In this document: positions 8,494-16,517 of the stretch, piece by piece
Layout of the letters: every line of letters starts with the position of its first letter
Numbering within the stretch: the first letter of the stretch is position 1
NCBI GenBank assembly: GCA_030526715.1
Contig: JAUNCG010000008.1
Coordinates: 1 to 56,622, forward strand
Length of the DNA: 56,622 bases
DNA from: Eubacteriales bacterium
Lineage (GTDB): Bacteria > Bacillota > Clostridia > Lachnospirales > Lachnospiraceae
Reading direction: 5' to 3'
The notes under the pieces: generated by a model
The model's database searches: none
Told to the model about the DNA's origin: nothing
The model's input: only the letters and a program-made list of their open reading frames with translations
Program-made: the position numbers and the translations under genes

Positions 8494-8522
8494 AAGATAA
8501 CATTATGTAGCAGGTGTGTCAA
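8494..8522 (-). promoter_or_regulatory. Sigma-A promoter of lon
   Basis: On the minus strand: TTGACA (8522-8517), 17-bp spacer, TATCTT (8499-8494). The CIRCE element follows within 8 bp. Confidence 0.8.
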
Positions 8523-8544
8523 GAAGATTATAAAAAGTTTATAA

Positions 8545-8573
8545 TTGTGAGGAAGAGATGACTGTGTTATACT
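8545..8573 (+). promoter_or_regulatory. Promoter of the pseudouridine synthase gene
   Basis: TTGTGA (8545-8550), 17-bp spacer, TATACT (8568-8573), about 35 bp before the start. It is divergent from lon; the two -35 boxes are about 22 bp apart. Confidence 0.65.
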
Positions 8574-8607
8574 GCTGACAGTAATCAAGTGAGCAAAGGA
8601 TGACGGG

Positions 8608-9492
8608 ATGAGACGGGTATTTACTTATCATATAAAAGAACATGAGGACATCACGGTCGCGGAACTTCTGCGCGGGCAAGGCTTTTCGCGTCATATTCTG
8701 ACACGGGTACGCAAGGCTGAGGGGGGAATTCTGGTGAATGGTCAGCGGGTCTGGTTATCTACAAGGCTGCGGATCGGAGATGTGCTGACAGTGACGCTGA
8801 CGGAGGAAGCCTCCTCTGAGCATATTGTCCCGGTCGAGCTTCCGCTGGATATCATATACGAGGATGAGGATCTTTTGGTGATCAATAAGGCAGCGGATAT
8901 GCCGATTCACCCATCGATCCATAATTATGAGAACACGCTGGCAAACGGTCTGGCATGGTATTTTGCAGAAAGGGGAGAGAAGTTTGTCTACCGGTGCATC
9001 AACCGTCTGGATCGTGATACCACGGGACTGCTGATCGTAGCCAGACATGGGCTGAGCGGAGCGATCCTGTCGGAGCAGGTGAAGCAGCGCGCGATTCATC
9101 GAGAGTATCTGGCTATCGCGGAGGGGGAGGTGCCGCAGCAGGGGGTCATTGACGCTCCCATAGCGCGAAAGGGCGACTCCGTGATCGAACGGTGTGTTGA
9201 TTTTGCACGGGGAGAGCGGGCAGTGACGCATTATCGCAGAATTGCATACAAAAATGGGTACTCCCTAGTCTCCCTGAGACTGGAGACCGGGCGTACCCAT
9301 CAGATTCGCGTACATATGAAGTATTTAGGTCATCCGTTGATCGGCGACTATCTGTACCATCCGAAGCTTGACCGGATAGATCATCAGGCGCTGCATTCCT
9401 ATCGTCTGGAATTCATCCATCCGATCACGCAAGAAGCGATGTGCTTCACGCAGGCGCCTCCTTGGGACTTTGACGAGATAGCCGATGCCTGA
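8608..9492 (+). CDS. RluA-family pseudouridine synthase
   Basis: 294 residues, cytoplasmic, isomerising uridine to pseudouridine in structured RNA (rRNA or tRNA). An S4-like RNA-binding segment occupies about residues 15-70 (FSRHILTRVRKAEGGILVNG). The catalytic domain carries the family signature HRLDRDT-type motif, here NRLDRDTTGLLIVAR, with the catalytic Asp near 137, and the later GRTHQIRVH motif near 228. AAAGGA lies 8 nt before the ATG. Which uridine is modified cannot be told from sequence; RluD and YjbO-like members look alike. Single-gene unit, convergent with the UPF0303 gene. Confidence 0.92.
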   Translation: MRRVFTYHIKEHEDITVAELLRGQGFSRHILTRVRKAEGGILVNGQRVWLSTRLRIGDVLTVTLTEEASSEHIVPVELPLDIIYEDEDLLVINKAADMPIHPSIHNYENTLANGLAWYFAERGEKFVYRCINRLDRDTTGLLIVARHGLSGAILSEQVKQRAIHREYLAIAEGEVPQQGVIDAPIARKGDSVIERCVDFARGERAVTHYRRIAYKNGYSLVSLRLETGRTHQIRVHMKYLGHPLIGDYLYHPKLDRIDHQALHSYRLEFIHPITQEAMCFTQAPPWDFDEIADA

Positions 9493-9571
9493 GGAGCGCT
9501 GTGTTTTTACGTGCGGGCATGACCTGCGGCGCTCTGTGCCGCATGATCTGTAAGCAGCGGTATCGTCAGAG

Positions 9572-10075
9572 CTACAGTGCGGCGTCTGTACGGATACGGG
9601 GCACTTCGTCAATGTGCAGATAACGGCTGAGGGTCTTGATGATGAGATCGTGGTCGGACATGTGAGGCAGACCGGAGACGATGATCGCGCCGATCACGCC
9701 GACCTCCTCGACACGGATCGGGAATCCACCGCCCACAGCGGCATAATCCCGCTCGTCCAAGAACCAGTCAGCCAGAGACTCCTCATTTTTGCGAAGCATC
9801 ATGCAGGTATGCAGACTGCTGTGCTCCAGTGTCTTGACGGTATTGAACTTGCGCTGCATCCAGTGCTCATTGTGAAGATTCGTTCCCTCGGCGGCATACC
9901 GAAACAGGGTGTAGCCGTTGTTCAGACGAATGGTGACAGCTACCGGGAGCTTGCGTCTGTGGATCTCCGCAACAAGATGCTGTCCGAGCTCCCATGCATC
10001 TTCATTTGTAAAATGTGTAAACTGGAGGATCTCCTCCTGCATTTCCAGCATGGAAATTAATTCATCAATGATCAT
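9572..10075 (-). CDS. UPF0303 / heme-degrading-domain (GlcG/HbpS-like) family protein
   Basis: 167 residues, close to the UPF0303 length. Characteristic segments include VAVTIRLNNGYTLFRYA, a WMQRKFNTV stretch and the glycine-rich AAVGGGFPIRV with GAIIVSGL. The fold is that of the GlcG/HbpS group, some of whose members bind cofactors, but no reaction is established for UPF0303. AAGGAGGG lies 6 nt before the ATG. A TATAAT (minus strand, 10111-10106) lies about 30 bp upstream. Confidence 0.75.
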   Translation of the reverse strand: MIIDELISMLEMQEEILQFTHFTNEDAWELGQHLVAEIHRRKLPVAVTIRLNNGYTLFRYAAEGTNLHNEHWMQRKFNTVKTLEHSSLHTCMMLRKNEESLADWFLDERDYAAVGGGFPIRVEEVGVIGAIIVSGLPHMSDHDLIIKTLSRYLHIDEVPRIRTDAAL

Positions 10076-10105
10076 ACTTGTCCCTCCTTGTGTGTAGTTA
10101 AGATC

Positions 10106-10111
10106 ATTATA
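10106..10111 (-). promoter_or_regulatory. Likely -10 box of the UPF0303 gene
   Basis: A perfect TATAAT on the minus strand about 30 bp before the start codon. The sequence 17 bp upstream (TGTCCT) is a poor -35. Confidence 0.4.
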
Positions 10112-10172
10112 CGCTTATTTTAGGGAAAAGGACATGGTTTATAAAAAATTTAGAGATTTTAGCGCAGTTTGA

Positions 10173-10201
10173 TTGAGTTCCGAAAAAAATAAGACTATAC
10201 T
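10173..10201 (+). promoter_or_regulatory. Promoter of the zinc-ribbon membrane protein gene
   Basis: TTGAGT (10173-10178), 17-bp spacer, TATACT (10196-10201), 22 bp before the start codon. Confidence 0.7.
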
Positions 10202-10223
10202 ATAGGAATCAGGAGGTAGCGGT

Positions 10224-10628
10224 ATGGATAAGTTTCGAAGACGACTGGAAGAGTTTATGCGGGGCAGATACGGCATTGACCAGTTCTGCCAGTTTCTCAT
10301 GATCACGGCATTGGTGATGCTGGTGCTGGGAAGTCTGTTTCGTATGGGGGTATTTCATTTTCTTGCCATTGCGGCGCTGGGGTATCTGTATTTCCGGGCG
10401 CTTTCCCGTAACATATATCGGCGGCAGGCGGAGAATCAGAGGTATCTGGCAGAAAAAGAGCGTCTGCGTTTCCGCATACAGAGCTGGAAGGTTCAGCTTG
10501 GTCTGCGCAGGACGCATAAGTATTTTAAATGCAAATCCTGCGGGAAGAAGCTGAGGGTTCCCAGAGGGAAGGGGAAGATCGAAGTGACCTGCCCGCATTG
10601 CGGCGAAAAGTTTACGATGAAATCATAA
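10224..10628 (+). CDS. Small membrane protein with C-terminal zinc ribbon
   Basis: 134 residues. AGGAGG (10211-10216) sits 7 nt before the ATG. Two adjacent hydrophobic segments (about residues 23-40 and 45-62) form a membrane hairpin. A basic stretch follows, then a zinc ribbon CKSCGKKLRVPRGKGK-...-CPHCGEKF (about 100-130) with four cysteines in two CxxC knuckles, expected to face the cytosol. The function of such proteins is unknown; binding nucleic acid or protein at the membrane is a guess. It is a one-gene unit bounded by its own promoter and terminator. Confidence 0.75.
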   Translation: MDKFRRRLEEFMRGRYGIDQFCQFLMITALVMLVLGSLFRMGVFHFLAIAALGYLYFRALSRNIYRRQAENQRYLAEKERLRFRIQSWKVQLGLRRTHKYFKCKSCGKKLRVPRGKGKIEVTCPHCGEKFTMKS

Positions 10629-10639
10629 GAGAACACGAA

Positions 10640-10689
10640 GACCGGCATCTGAGAAGCCATATCTCAGACGCCGGTCATTTGCTTTTTTT
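10640..10689 (+). terminator. Rho-independent terminator
   Basis: GACCGGC-A-TCTGAGA (10640-10654) pairs with TCTCAGA-C-GCCGGTC with one mismatch, followed by ATTTGCTTTTTTT. It ends the zinc-ribbon gene and may also slow convergent glyA transcripts. Confidence 0.85.
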
Positions 10690-10750
10690 ATGATAAATCT
10701 TTGCTTTCTATATATACAGGATGACCGGACCGCATATACAGCAGATCCGG

Positions 10751-11989
10751 TTACGCATTCAGAGGATATTTCTCTGTCAGTGTGCGGATGATGGCTTTGG
10801 CCTGCTCTTTATGATCGGCACTATGGATCATCAGGGAAATGGCCTCCGCGATCTGATCCATATCCTCCGCATTGAGACCGCGTGCGGTGACTGCTGCGGT
10901 TCCGAGACGCACACCGCTGGTCACGAAGGGAGACTCCGGATCGTTGGGGATGGCGTTCTTGTTGCAGGTGATGTTTGCCTCATCCAGCAGCTTCTCCATG
11001 GCTTTGCCGGTGATACCTGTGCCGCGAAGATCCACAAGCATCAAATGATTGTCCGTGCCGCCGGACACGATATGGATGCCGCGCTTCATGAGACCGGCGC
11101 AGAGAGCTTTGGAATTTTTTACAATGTTTGCCTGATATTCTTTATATTCCGGCTGCAGAGCCTCCTGAAAGCAGACCGCCTTGGCTGCGATCACGTGCAT
11201 CAGCGGACCGCCCTGAATCCCCGGAAAGACCGCCTTATTGAAGTTGAACTGCTTTGCGATCTCATTACTGGACAGGATCATACCGCCTCTGGGACCACGC
11301 AGGGTCTTGTGCGTAGTGGTAGTGGTCACATGAGCATACGGGATCGGGCTCGGATGGAGTCCGGCAGCGACCAGTCCCGCAATGTGCGCGATATCTACCA
11401 TCAGGTAAGCGCCGACCTCATCGGCAATCTCACGGAATTTTTTGAAATCGATAATACGTGCGTAGGCGCTTGCTCCTGCAACGATCAGCTTCGGCTTTGC
11501 TTCAAGTGCGATTCTGCGCACATCTTCATAATCGATCACGCCGTCATCATTGACACCATAAGGAACGATATGAAAATAAGCGCCGGAAAAGTTGGCAGGG
11601 CTTCCGTGGGAGAGATGACCGCCGTGTGCAAGATTCATGCCCATTACGGTATCGCCCGGCTTTAACATTGCAAAGAACACGGCCATATTCGCCTGAGCGC
11701 CGGAGTGGGGCTGCACATTGGCATACTCACAGCCAAAGAGCTCACAGGCGCGCTGCTTGGCCAGCTCTTCCACAACATCGACACATTCGCAGCCGCCGTA
11801 ATAGCGCTTTCCGGGATAGCCTTCCGCATATTTGTTGGTCAGCGGGCTTCCCATGGCAGCCATGACGGCCTTGCTTACCCAGTTCTCGGAGGCGATCAGC
11901 TCAATATGAGAATTCTGTCTTGCAATCTCAGACTGAATGGCCGCTGCGATCTCAGGGTCTACGTTCTGTATTTCTTCAAATGAATACAT
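10751..11989 (-). CDS. glyA: Serine hydroxymethyltransferase
   Basis: 412 residues, the normal bacterial length. A PLP enzyme converting serine and tetrahydrofolate to glycine and 5,10-methylene-THF, the main one-carbon source. The PLP lysine is in [14 protein letters not shown] (near residue 226). The N-terminal [25 protein letters not shown] segment and the VDIAHIAGL motif are clear. A good promoter (12037-12064) and GAGGAGG before the ATG drive it. I looked for a glycine riboswitch or T-box in the leader and saw none. Confidence 0.97.
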   Translation of the reverse strand: MYSFEEIQNVDPEIAAAIQSEIARQNSHIELIASENWVSKAVMAAMGSPLTNKYAEGYPGKRYYGGCECVDVVEELAKQRACELFGCEYANVQPHSGAQANMAVFFAMLKPGDTVMGMNLAHGGHLSHGSPANFSGAYFHIVPYGVNDDGVIDYEDVRRIALEAKPKLIVAGASAYARIIDFKKFREIADEVGAYLMVDIAHIAGLVAAGLHPSPIPYAHVTTTTTHKTLRGPRGGMILSSNEIAKQFNFNKAVFPGIQGGPLMHVIAAKAVCFQEALQPEYKEYQANIVKNSKALCAGLMKRGIHIVSGGTDNHLMLVDLRGTGITGKAMEKLLDEANITCNKNAIPNDPESPFVTSGVRLGTAAVTARGLNAEDMDQIAEAISLMIHSADHKEQAKAIIRTLTEKYPLNA

Positions 11990-12036
11990 ATTTCTTTCCT
12001 CCTCATGTTCGAATCGGGCGATAAGCCTGCAACCAT

Positions 12037-12064
12037 TTTATACTATTTGCCATAGGAATGTCAA
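12037..12064 (-). promoter_or_regulatory. Promoter of glyA
   Basis: Minus strand: TTGACA (12064-12059), 16-bp spacer, TATAAA (12042-12037), about 48 bp before the start codon. Confidence 0.7.
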
Positions 12065-12127
12065 CCTGAAAAAGACAAATATCCGCACAGGAAAGACAAA
12101 AAGAGCTTGAGGAAGAGGGGGGCGCGC

Positions 12128-12156
12128 TTGCGCGCTGCAGACATCTATGGTAAGAT
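12128..12156 (+). promoter_or_regulatory. Weak candidate promoter of the helicase gene
   Basis: TTGCGC (12128-12133), 17 bp, TAAGAT (12151-12156), four of six matches in each box. A GCGCGC-TT-GCGCGC palindrome overlaps the -35. Confidence 0.35.
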
Positions 12157-12192
12157 GGCAGAGACGAAAGAAGGCGGAGAGAAGGGATCGGT

Positions 12193-14685
12193 GTGGAGGA
12201 AATTTGCATATCGGATGAGAAAAAAGAAGTGATCCGCATCTCGGTGCGGGGCTTGGTGGAGTTCATTCTGCGCAGCGGCGATCTCGACAGCCGCAGAGGA
12301 ATGATCGCGGATCAGGAGGCTATGCAGATGGGAAGCAGGATCCATCGCAGGATTCAGGGGCAGATGGGGGCAAATTACCGCTCGGAGGTGCCGTTGAAGA
12401 GGCTGGTGGATTGTGGTGACTTTGTGCTGAGTATTGAGGGACGGGCAGACGGCATTCTGGAGGAGGCCGATGGGGTGACCGTGGATGAGATCAAGGGAGT
12501 CTATCGGGAGCTCGAGCTGATGGAGGAGCCTGTGCCGGTGCATCTGGCTCAGGCGAAGTGCTACGCCTGTATTTATGCGAAGGAAAAGAGCCTGCAAAGG
12601 ATCCATGTTCAGATGACCTATGCGAATCTTGATACGGAAAAGGTGCGAAGATTTCATCGGGAGTACACGCAGGAGGAGCTGGAGACGTGGTTTGATGCAC
12701 TGGTTGGGGAGTATCGGAAGTGGGCCGGGTTTCAGAAGCAGTGGGCAGGGATCCGTGGCTCGTCTATCCGCGAATGTACATTTCCGTATGCCTATCGTGA
12801 GGGTCAGAAGGAGCTGGCAGCCTCGGTCTATCAGACGATCCGCCGGGAGAAGAAGCTGTTCATTCAGGCTCCTACAGGGGCGGGCAAGACCATTTCTACC
12901 GTATTTCCGGCTATCCGCGCAGTGGGACAGGGATATGGGGAGAAGATATTCTATCTGACAGCCAAGACGATTACCCGGACGGTGGCGCAGGAGGCATTTG
13001 ATCTGCTGAAGGAGCGGGGGCTAAGGTATAAGGTCGTGATTTTGACGGCGAAGGAGAAGCTCTGCGCGCTTACGATAGAGCAGCCAAGCAAAGCGTCACG
13101 GTCGCCGGAGTGTGATCCTGAGAAATGTCCTTACGCAAGAGGCCATTTTGATCGTGTGAACGATGCCGTGTATGAGCTGCTGACCGGGACGATATCCGGG
13201 AAGATCCCGCAGGAGGGACTGGTATCCGGTGGATATCCGCCAAGACCGGAGGGCGCTGTCTGGGATACTTATACCAGAGAGAGGATCTTGCAGCAGGCAA
13301 AGCGGTGGCAGGTCTGCCCGTTTGAGATGTCGCTGGATCTGTCGCTGTGGGTGGATGCGGTGATTTGTGATTATAATTATGTATTTGATCCCAGAGCGAA
13401 GCTGAAGCGTTTCTTTGCGGACGGGGCGAAGGGAGAGTATATCTTTTTGATCGATGAGGCACATAATCTGGTGGAGCGGGGGCGTGAGATGTTCAGCGCT
13501 TCGCTTTATAAGGAAGATTTTCTTGAGATCAAACGATTGCTGAAGGGGAAGGATAAAAAGGCAGAGCGGGCTCTGGAAAAGGCGAATCGTTGTCTTCTGG
13601 AATGGAAGCGGGAATGTGAGAGCTATCTGCTGCTGAAGGATATCGGCGTATTTGTCATTGCGCTTATGAATGTGAGCGCGGCGCTGGAAAGACTTCTGGA
13701 GGAGCGGGAGATTGCACTGCCCGACGGGGAGGACTGGGAGCAGCTGCGGGATTTTTATTATCAGATACGCACGTTTTTAAATACCTATGAGACGCTGGAT
13801 GAGTGCTATGAGATCTATGGAGAGATCTGTGAGAGCGGAAGCTTTCGGATTCGGCTCTTCTGTATTGATACTTCGCATAATATCGGCTCCTGTCTGGAAA
13901 AAGGGCGGGCGAGTGTGCTGTTTTCCGCGACACTGCTGCCGGTGCGCTATTACATGGAGCTACTGGCAGGAACCGGCGAGGACTACGCGGTATATGCACG
14001 ATCCGTGTTTTCGCCGGAGCAGAGACGGATTTTTCTGGGCTCTGACGTGAGCGCTCGCTATACGAGGCGCACAGAAGAGGAATTTCGGCGGTATGCCAGT
14101 TATATTGAGAAGATGGTACGGGCAAAGCGGGGCAATTATCTGGTATTTGCTCCTTCGTATAAGATGCTGGACATGATTCGGGAAGCCTTTGAGGAGCTTG
14201 AGAGCGGAGTGGCGGTCATCGCGCAGGAATCCTATATGACGGAGACACAAAGAGAAGAATTTCTGGCAAAATTTTCGAAAGACCATGAGGAGGCTCTGGT
14301 GGGCTTTTGTGTGATGGGCGGGATCTTCGGTGAGGGGATCGATCTGAAGCGTGAGCGCCTGATCGGCGCGCTGATCGTGGGTACGGGACTGCCGCAGGTA
14401 TGCCATGAACGGGAGATCCTGAAGAACTATTATGATAAAAAGGAACACAATGGCTTTGACTATGCATATCGGTTTCCGGGGATGAACAAGGTCATGCAGG
14501 CGGCAGGGCGTGTGATCCGCACCGAGGAGGATCAGGGGGTGATCCTGCTTCTGGACGACCGGTTTACACAGTCGGGCTACCGAAGCCTGTTTCCGCGGGA
14601 ATGGAGTGGAAATGAGATCTGCAATTTACAGAATATCGAAAAAAAGCTGGAGAAATTCTGGATGGATATAGAAAAAGGAGTTTGA
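12193..14685 (+). CDS. DinG/Rad3-type helicase with N-terminal PD-(D/E)XK nuclease-like domain
   Basis: 830 residues starting at GTG; AAGGGA precedes it by about 5 nt. Residues about 1-180 resemble a PD-(D/E)XK nuclease (E-G-R-A-D-G-I, then V-D-E-I-K-G and a QAKCYA helix). The SF2 XPD/DinG helicase follows: Walker A QAPTGAGKT (about 225-235), cysteines near 291, 308, 313 and 376 positioned for the 4Fe-4S cluster of this family, DEAH box LIDEAHNL (near 420), and motif VI QAAGRVIRT (near 770). It should be a 5'-3' DNA helicase that trims or unwinds repair intermediates. First gene of a run with maf (1-nt gap). Biological role in repair is inferred from family. Confidence 0.85.
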   Translation: MEEICISDEKKEVIRISVRGLVEFILRSGDLDSRRGMIADQEAMQMGSRIHRRIQGQMGANYRSEVPLKRLVDCGDFVLSIEGRADGILEEADGVTVDEIKGVYRELELMEEPVPVHLAQAKCYACIYAKEKSLQRIHVQMTYANLDTEKVRRFHREYTQEELETWFDALVGEYRKWAGFQKQWAGIRGSSIRECTFPYAYREGQKELAASVYQTIRREKKLFIQAPTGAGKTISTVFPAIRAVGQGYGEKIFYLTAKTITRTVAQEAFDLLKERGLRYKVVILTAKEKLCALTIEQPSKASRSPECDPEKCPYARGHFDRVNDAVYELLTGTISGKIPQEGLVSGGYPPRPEGAVWDTYTRERILQQAKRWQVCPFEMSLDLSLWVDAVICDYNYVFDPRAKLKRFFADGAKGEYIFLIDEAHNLVERGREMFSASLYKEDFLEIKRLLKGKDKKAERALEKANRCLLEWKRECESYLLLKDIGVFVIALMNVSAALERLLEEREIALPDGEDWEQLRDFYYQIRTFLNTYETLDECYEIYGEICESGSFRIRLFCIDTSHNIGSCLEKGRASVLFSATLLPVRYYMELLAGTGEDYAVYARSVFSPEQRRIFLGSDVSARYTRRTEEEFRRYASYIEKMVRAKRGNYLVFAPSYKMLDMIREAFEELESGVAVIAQESYMTETQREEFLAKFSKDHEEALVGFCVMGGIFGEGIDLKRERLIGALIVGTGLPQVCHEREILKNYYDKKEHNGFDYAYRFPGMNKVMQAAGRVIRTEEDQGVILLLDDRFTQSGYRSLFPREWSGNEICNLQNIEKKLEKFWMDIEKGV

Positions 14686-14686
14686 G

Positions 14687-15244
14687 ATGAAGATGGAAAA
14701 GCTGATTTTGGCGTCCGGTTCGCCGCGCCGCAGAGAACTGCTGACACAGGCGGGCATTCCCTTTGAGGTGATCGTAAGCAATGCAGAGGAGAGGATCACG
14801 AAAAGCGAGCCCGGAGAGATCGTAGAAGAGCTGTCCTGCTGTAAGGCTCAAGCGGTGGCCAAGCAGTATCCGGACAGGCTGGTGCTTGGCTCGGATACGG
14901 TGGTAGTGTTGGACAAAGAGATTCTGGGTAAGCCCAAAAATGAAGAGGATGCGGTACGTATGCTGACTGCGCTGCAGGGGAGAGTACATCAGGTGTATAC
15001 CGGCGTAGCTTTTATACGGGGGACAAAGATACACACTTTCCATGAAAAGGCAGATGTCTATGTATACCCCATGAGCGCGGAGGAGATCCGCGCCTATGTA
15101 GACGGAGGAGATCCCATGGATAAGGCAGGAGCCTACGGTATTCAGGGAAGCTTCGCCAGATATATCGAAAAAATACAGGGAGAGTATAATACCATCGTGG
15201 GTCTGCCTATCGGGCGGGTATATCAGGAGCTGAAGAAGCTATAA
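14687..15244 (+). CDS. maf: Maf-family nucleotide pyrophosphatase
   Basis: 185 residues. Maf proteins hydrolyse non-canonical or excess NTPs (house-cleaning) and some affect septum formation. The diagnostic N-terminus LILASGSPRRRELL, then SDTVVVLD with the catalytic Asp near 69, and GKPKNEEDA are present. The ATG is 1 nt after the helicase stop, with AAAAGGAG inside the helicase 3' end, so translation is probably coupled. Confidence 0.93.
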   Translation: MKMEKLILASGSPRRRELLTQAGIPFEVIVSNAEERITKSEPGEIVEELSCCKAQAVAKQYPDRLVLGSDTVVVLDKEILGKPKNEEDAVRMLTALQGRVHQVYTGVAFIRGTKIHTFHEKADVYVYPMSAEEIRAYVDGGDPMDKAGAYGIQGSFARYIEKIQGEYNTIVGLPIGRVYQELKKL

Positions 15245-15310
15245 AATTACCGCACGGGGCAGGAGCATCGATGATGAGGAACGAGAGGAGAGGATGGGGG
15301 ATAAAGGCGT

Positions 15311-16507
15311 ATGAGATACCTGAGACCACATTACTATGATCAATTTGAATGTACAGCGGACAAATGTCCGGCTACCTGCTGTGCAGGATGGCAGATCGTG
15401 ATCGATGACGATTCGCTCAAGCGTTATGAACAAGAGGATGGCAGCTTCGGCAACCGCCTGCGTAATTCCATTGACTGGGAGGAGGACGTATTTTATCAGT
15501 ATGACAGACGCTGCAGCTTCCTGAATGAAAGGAATCTGTGCGATATCTATGAAGCGCTGGGATCGGATGCGCTGTGTGATACCTGCAGACTGTATCCGAG
15601 GCATACGGAGGAATACGAGAATCTGCGGGAGCTGTCGCTTTCCCTGTCGTGTCCGGTGGCGGCAGAGATGATGCTTTCATGTAAGGAAAAGGTGACTTTT
15701 CAGGAGAGCTTCACGGAGGAGGATGAGGAGTTCGAGGACTTTGATTTTCTGATGTTTACCCAGCTGGAGGATGCGAGAGAGGTCATTTTCGGGATCCTTC
15801 AGAATCGTTCGCTTGCGATGGAAGTGCGCATGGAGCTTGCAGAGCAATTATCATGGGAGTTTCAGCGGTGCATAGACGAAGGCAGAAGCTATGATATTGA
15901 TGAGATGCTGGAGGAGTACCGTACACATATGACAGCTGCGGGAGAGCGAAGGATATCGGAAGCCGTCGAATGCAGGAAGCGCGAAGCGTCAGGCATGGAC
16001 AAGGGCTGTGGAAAAAAGGGATGGCCGGATGGAGCAGGCAGCGAAGCTGCGCAGGCACATTACGGGCAGAGCCTGAGAGAGCTGCAGATGCTGGAAGGTC
16101 TGGAACGGCTGCGTCCGGAGTGGACGAAGCTGCTTCGACAGACCAAAAGAATATTGTTTGACGGCGGCCCTGAGAGGTATTTTGAGATTCTGTCAGAGTT
16201 TCAGGAAAAGTATGTAATGCAGGAACGGGAAATGTGGGAGAATATCGCAGAGCAGCTGATGATATTTTTCGTGTACACGTATTTTTGCGGAAGTGTGTAT
16301 GATGATATGGTGTACGCGAAGACCGCTCTGGCGCTGTTTTCCACACGCTGGATACAGAGGCTCTGTGTTGCGCGGTGGATGGAGCAGGGACAAAGCCTCG
16401 GATTAGCGGACATTGTGGAGCTTTCATGGAGATTCGCAAGAGAAATAGAGCATTCAGATGAGAATCTGAATGCTCTGGAGGAGTGGCTGGATGCGCAGGA
16501 GCATTAA
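15311..16507 (+). CDS. fliB: FliB-like flagellin lysine N-methylase family protein
   Basis: 398 residues. The N-terminus MRYLRPHYYDQFECTADKCPATCC-G-W and the second Cys cluster (NLCDIY...ALCDTCRLYPR, near 78-97) are the family hallmark. Such clusters probably bind an Fe-S centre. In Salmonella FliB methylates flagellin lysines; many clostridial homologues occur away from flagellar genes, as here, so the substrate is open. Residues about 215-250 are a Gly/Lys-rich variable linker. Its stop codon overlaps that of the convergent GH3 gene within a hairpin loop. Confidence 0.82.
   Translation: MRYLRPHYYDQFECTADKCPATCCAGWQIVIDDDSLKRYEQEDGSFGNRLRNSIDWEEDVFYQYDRRCSFLNERNLCDIYEALGSDALCDTCRLYPRHTEEYENLRELSLSLSCPVAAEMMLSCKEKVTFQESFTEEDEEFEDFDFLMFTQLEDAREVIFGILQNRSLAMEVRMELAEQLSWEFQRCIDEGRSYDIDEMLEEYRTHMTAAGERRISEAVECRKREASGMDKGCGKKGWPDGAGSEAAQAHYGQSLRELQMLEGLERLRPEWTKLLRQTKRILFDGGPERYFEILSEFQEKYVMQEREMWENIAEQLMIFFVYTYFCGSVYDDMVYAKTALALFSTRWIQRLCVARWMEQGQSLGLADIVELSWRFAREIEHSDENLNALEEWLDAQEH
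16447..16476. repeat. Perfect 13-bp inverted repeat inside the fliB-like gene
   Basis: AGAGCATTCAGAT (16447-16459), GAGA loop, ATCTGAATGCTCT (16464-16476). It lies in the last 20 codons of the fliB-like gene. Such a long perfect stem in coding sequence is unexpected and may act as a 3' processing or stability element. Confidence 0.8.
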
Positions 16508-16517
16508 AGCTCCTGCG
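16494..16517. terminator. Hairpin holding both convergent stop codons
   Basis: CGCAGGAGC (16494-16502), loop ATTAAA (16503-16508), GCTCCTGCG (16509-16517). The TTAA in the loop is the stop of the plus-strand fliB-like gene (TAA 16505-16507) and of the minus-strand GH3 gene (TAA on minus, 16506-16504). There is no U-tract on either side, so termination is uncertain. Confidence 0.6.

Noticed and set aside
11990..12192. Glycine riboswitch or other leader RNA before glyA
   Set aside because: The leader from the predicted start is only about 40 nt, too short for the aptamer, and no pairing pattern fits.
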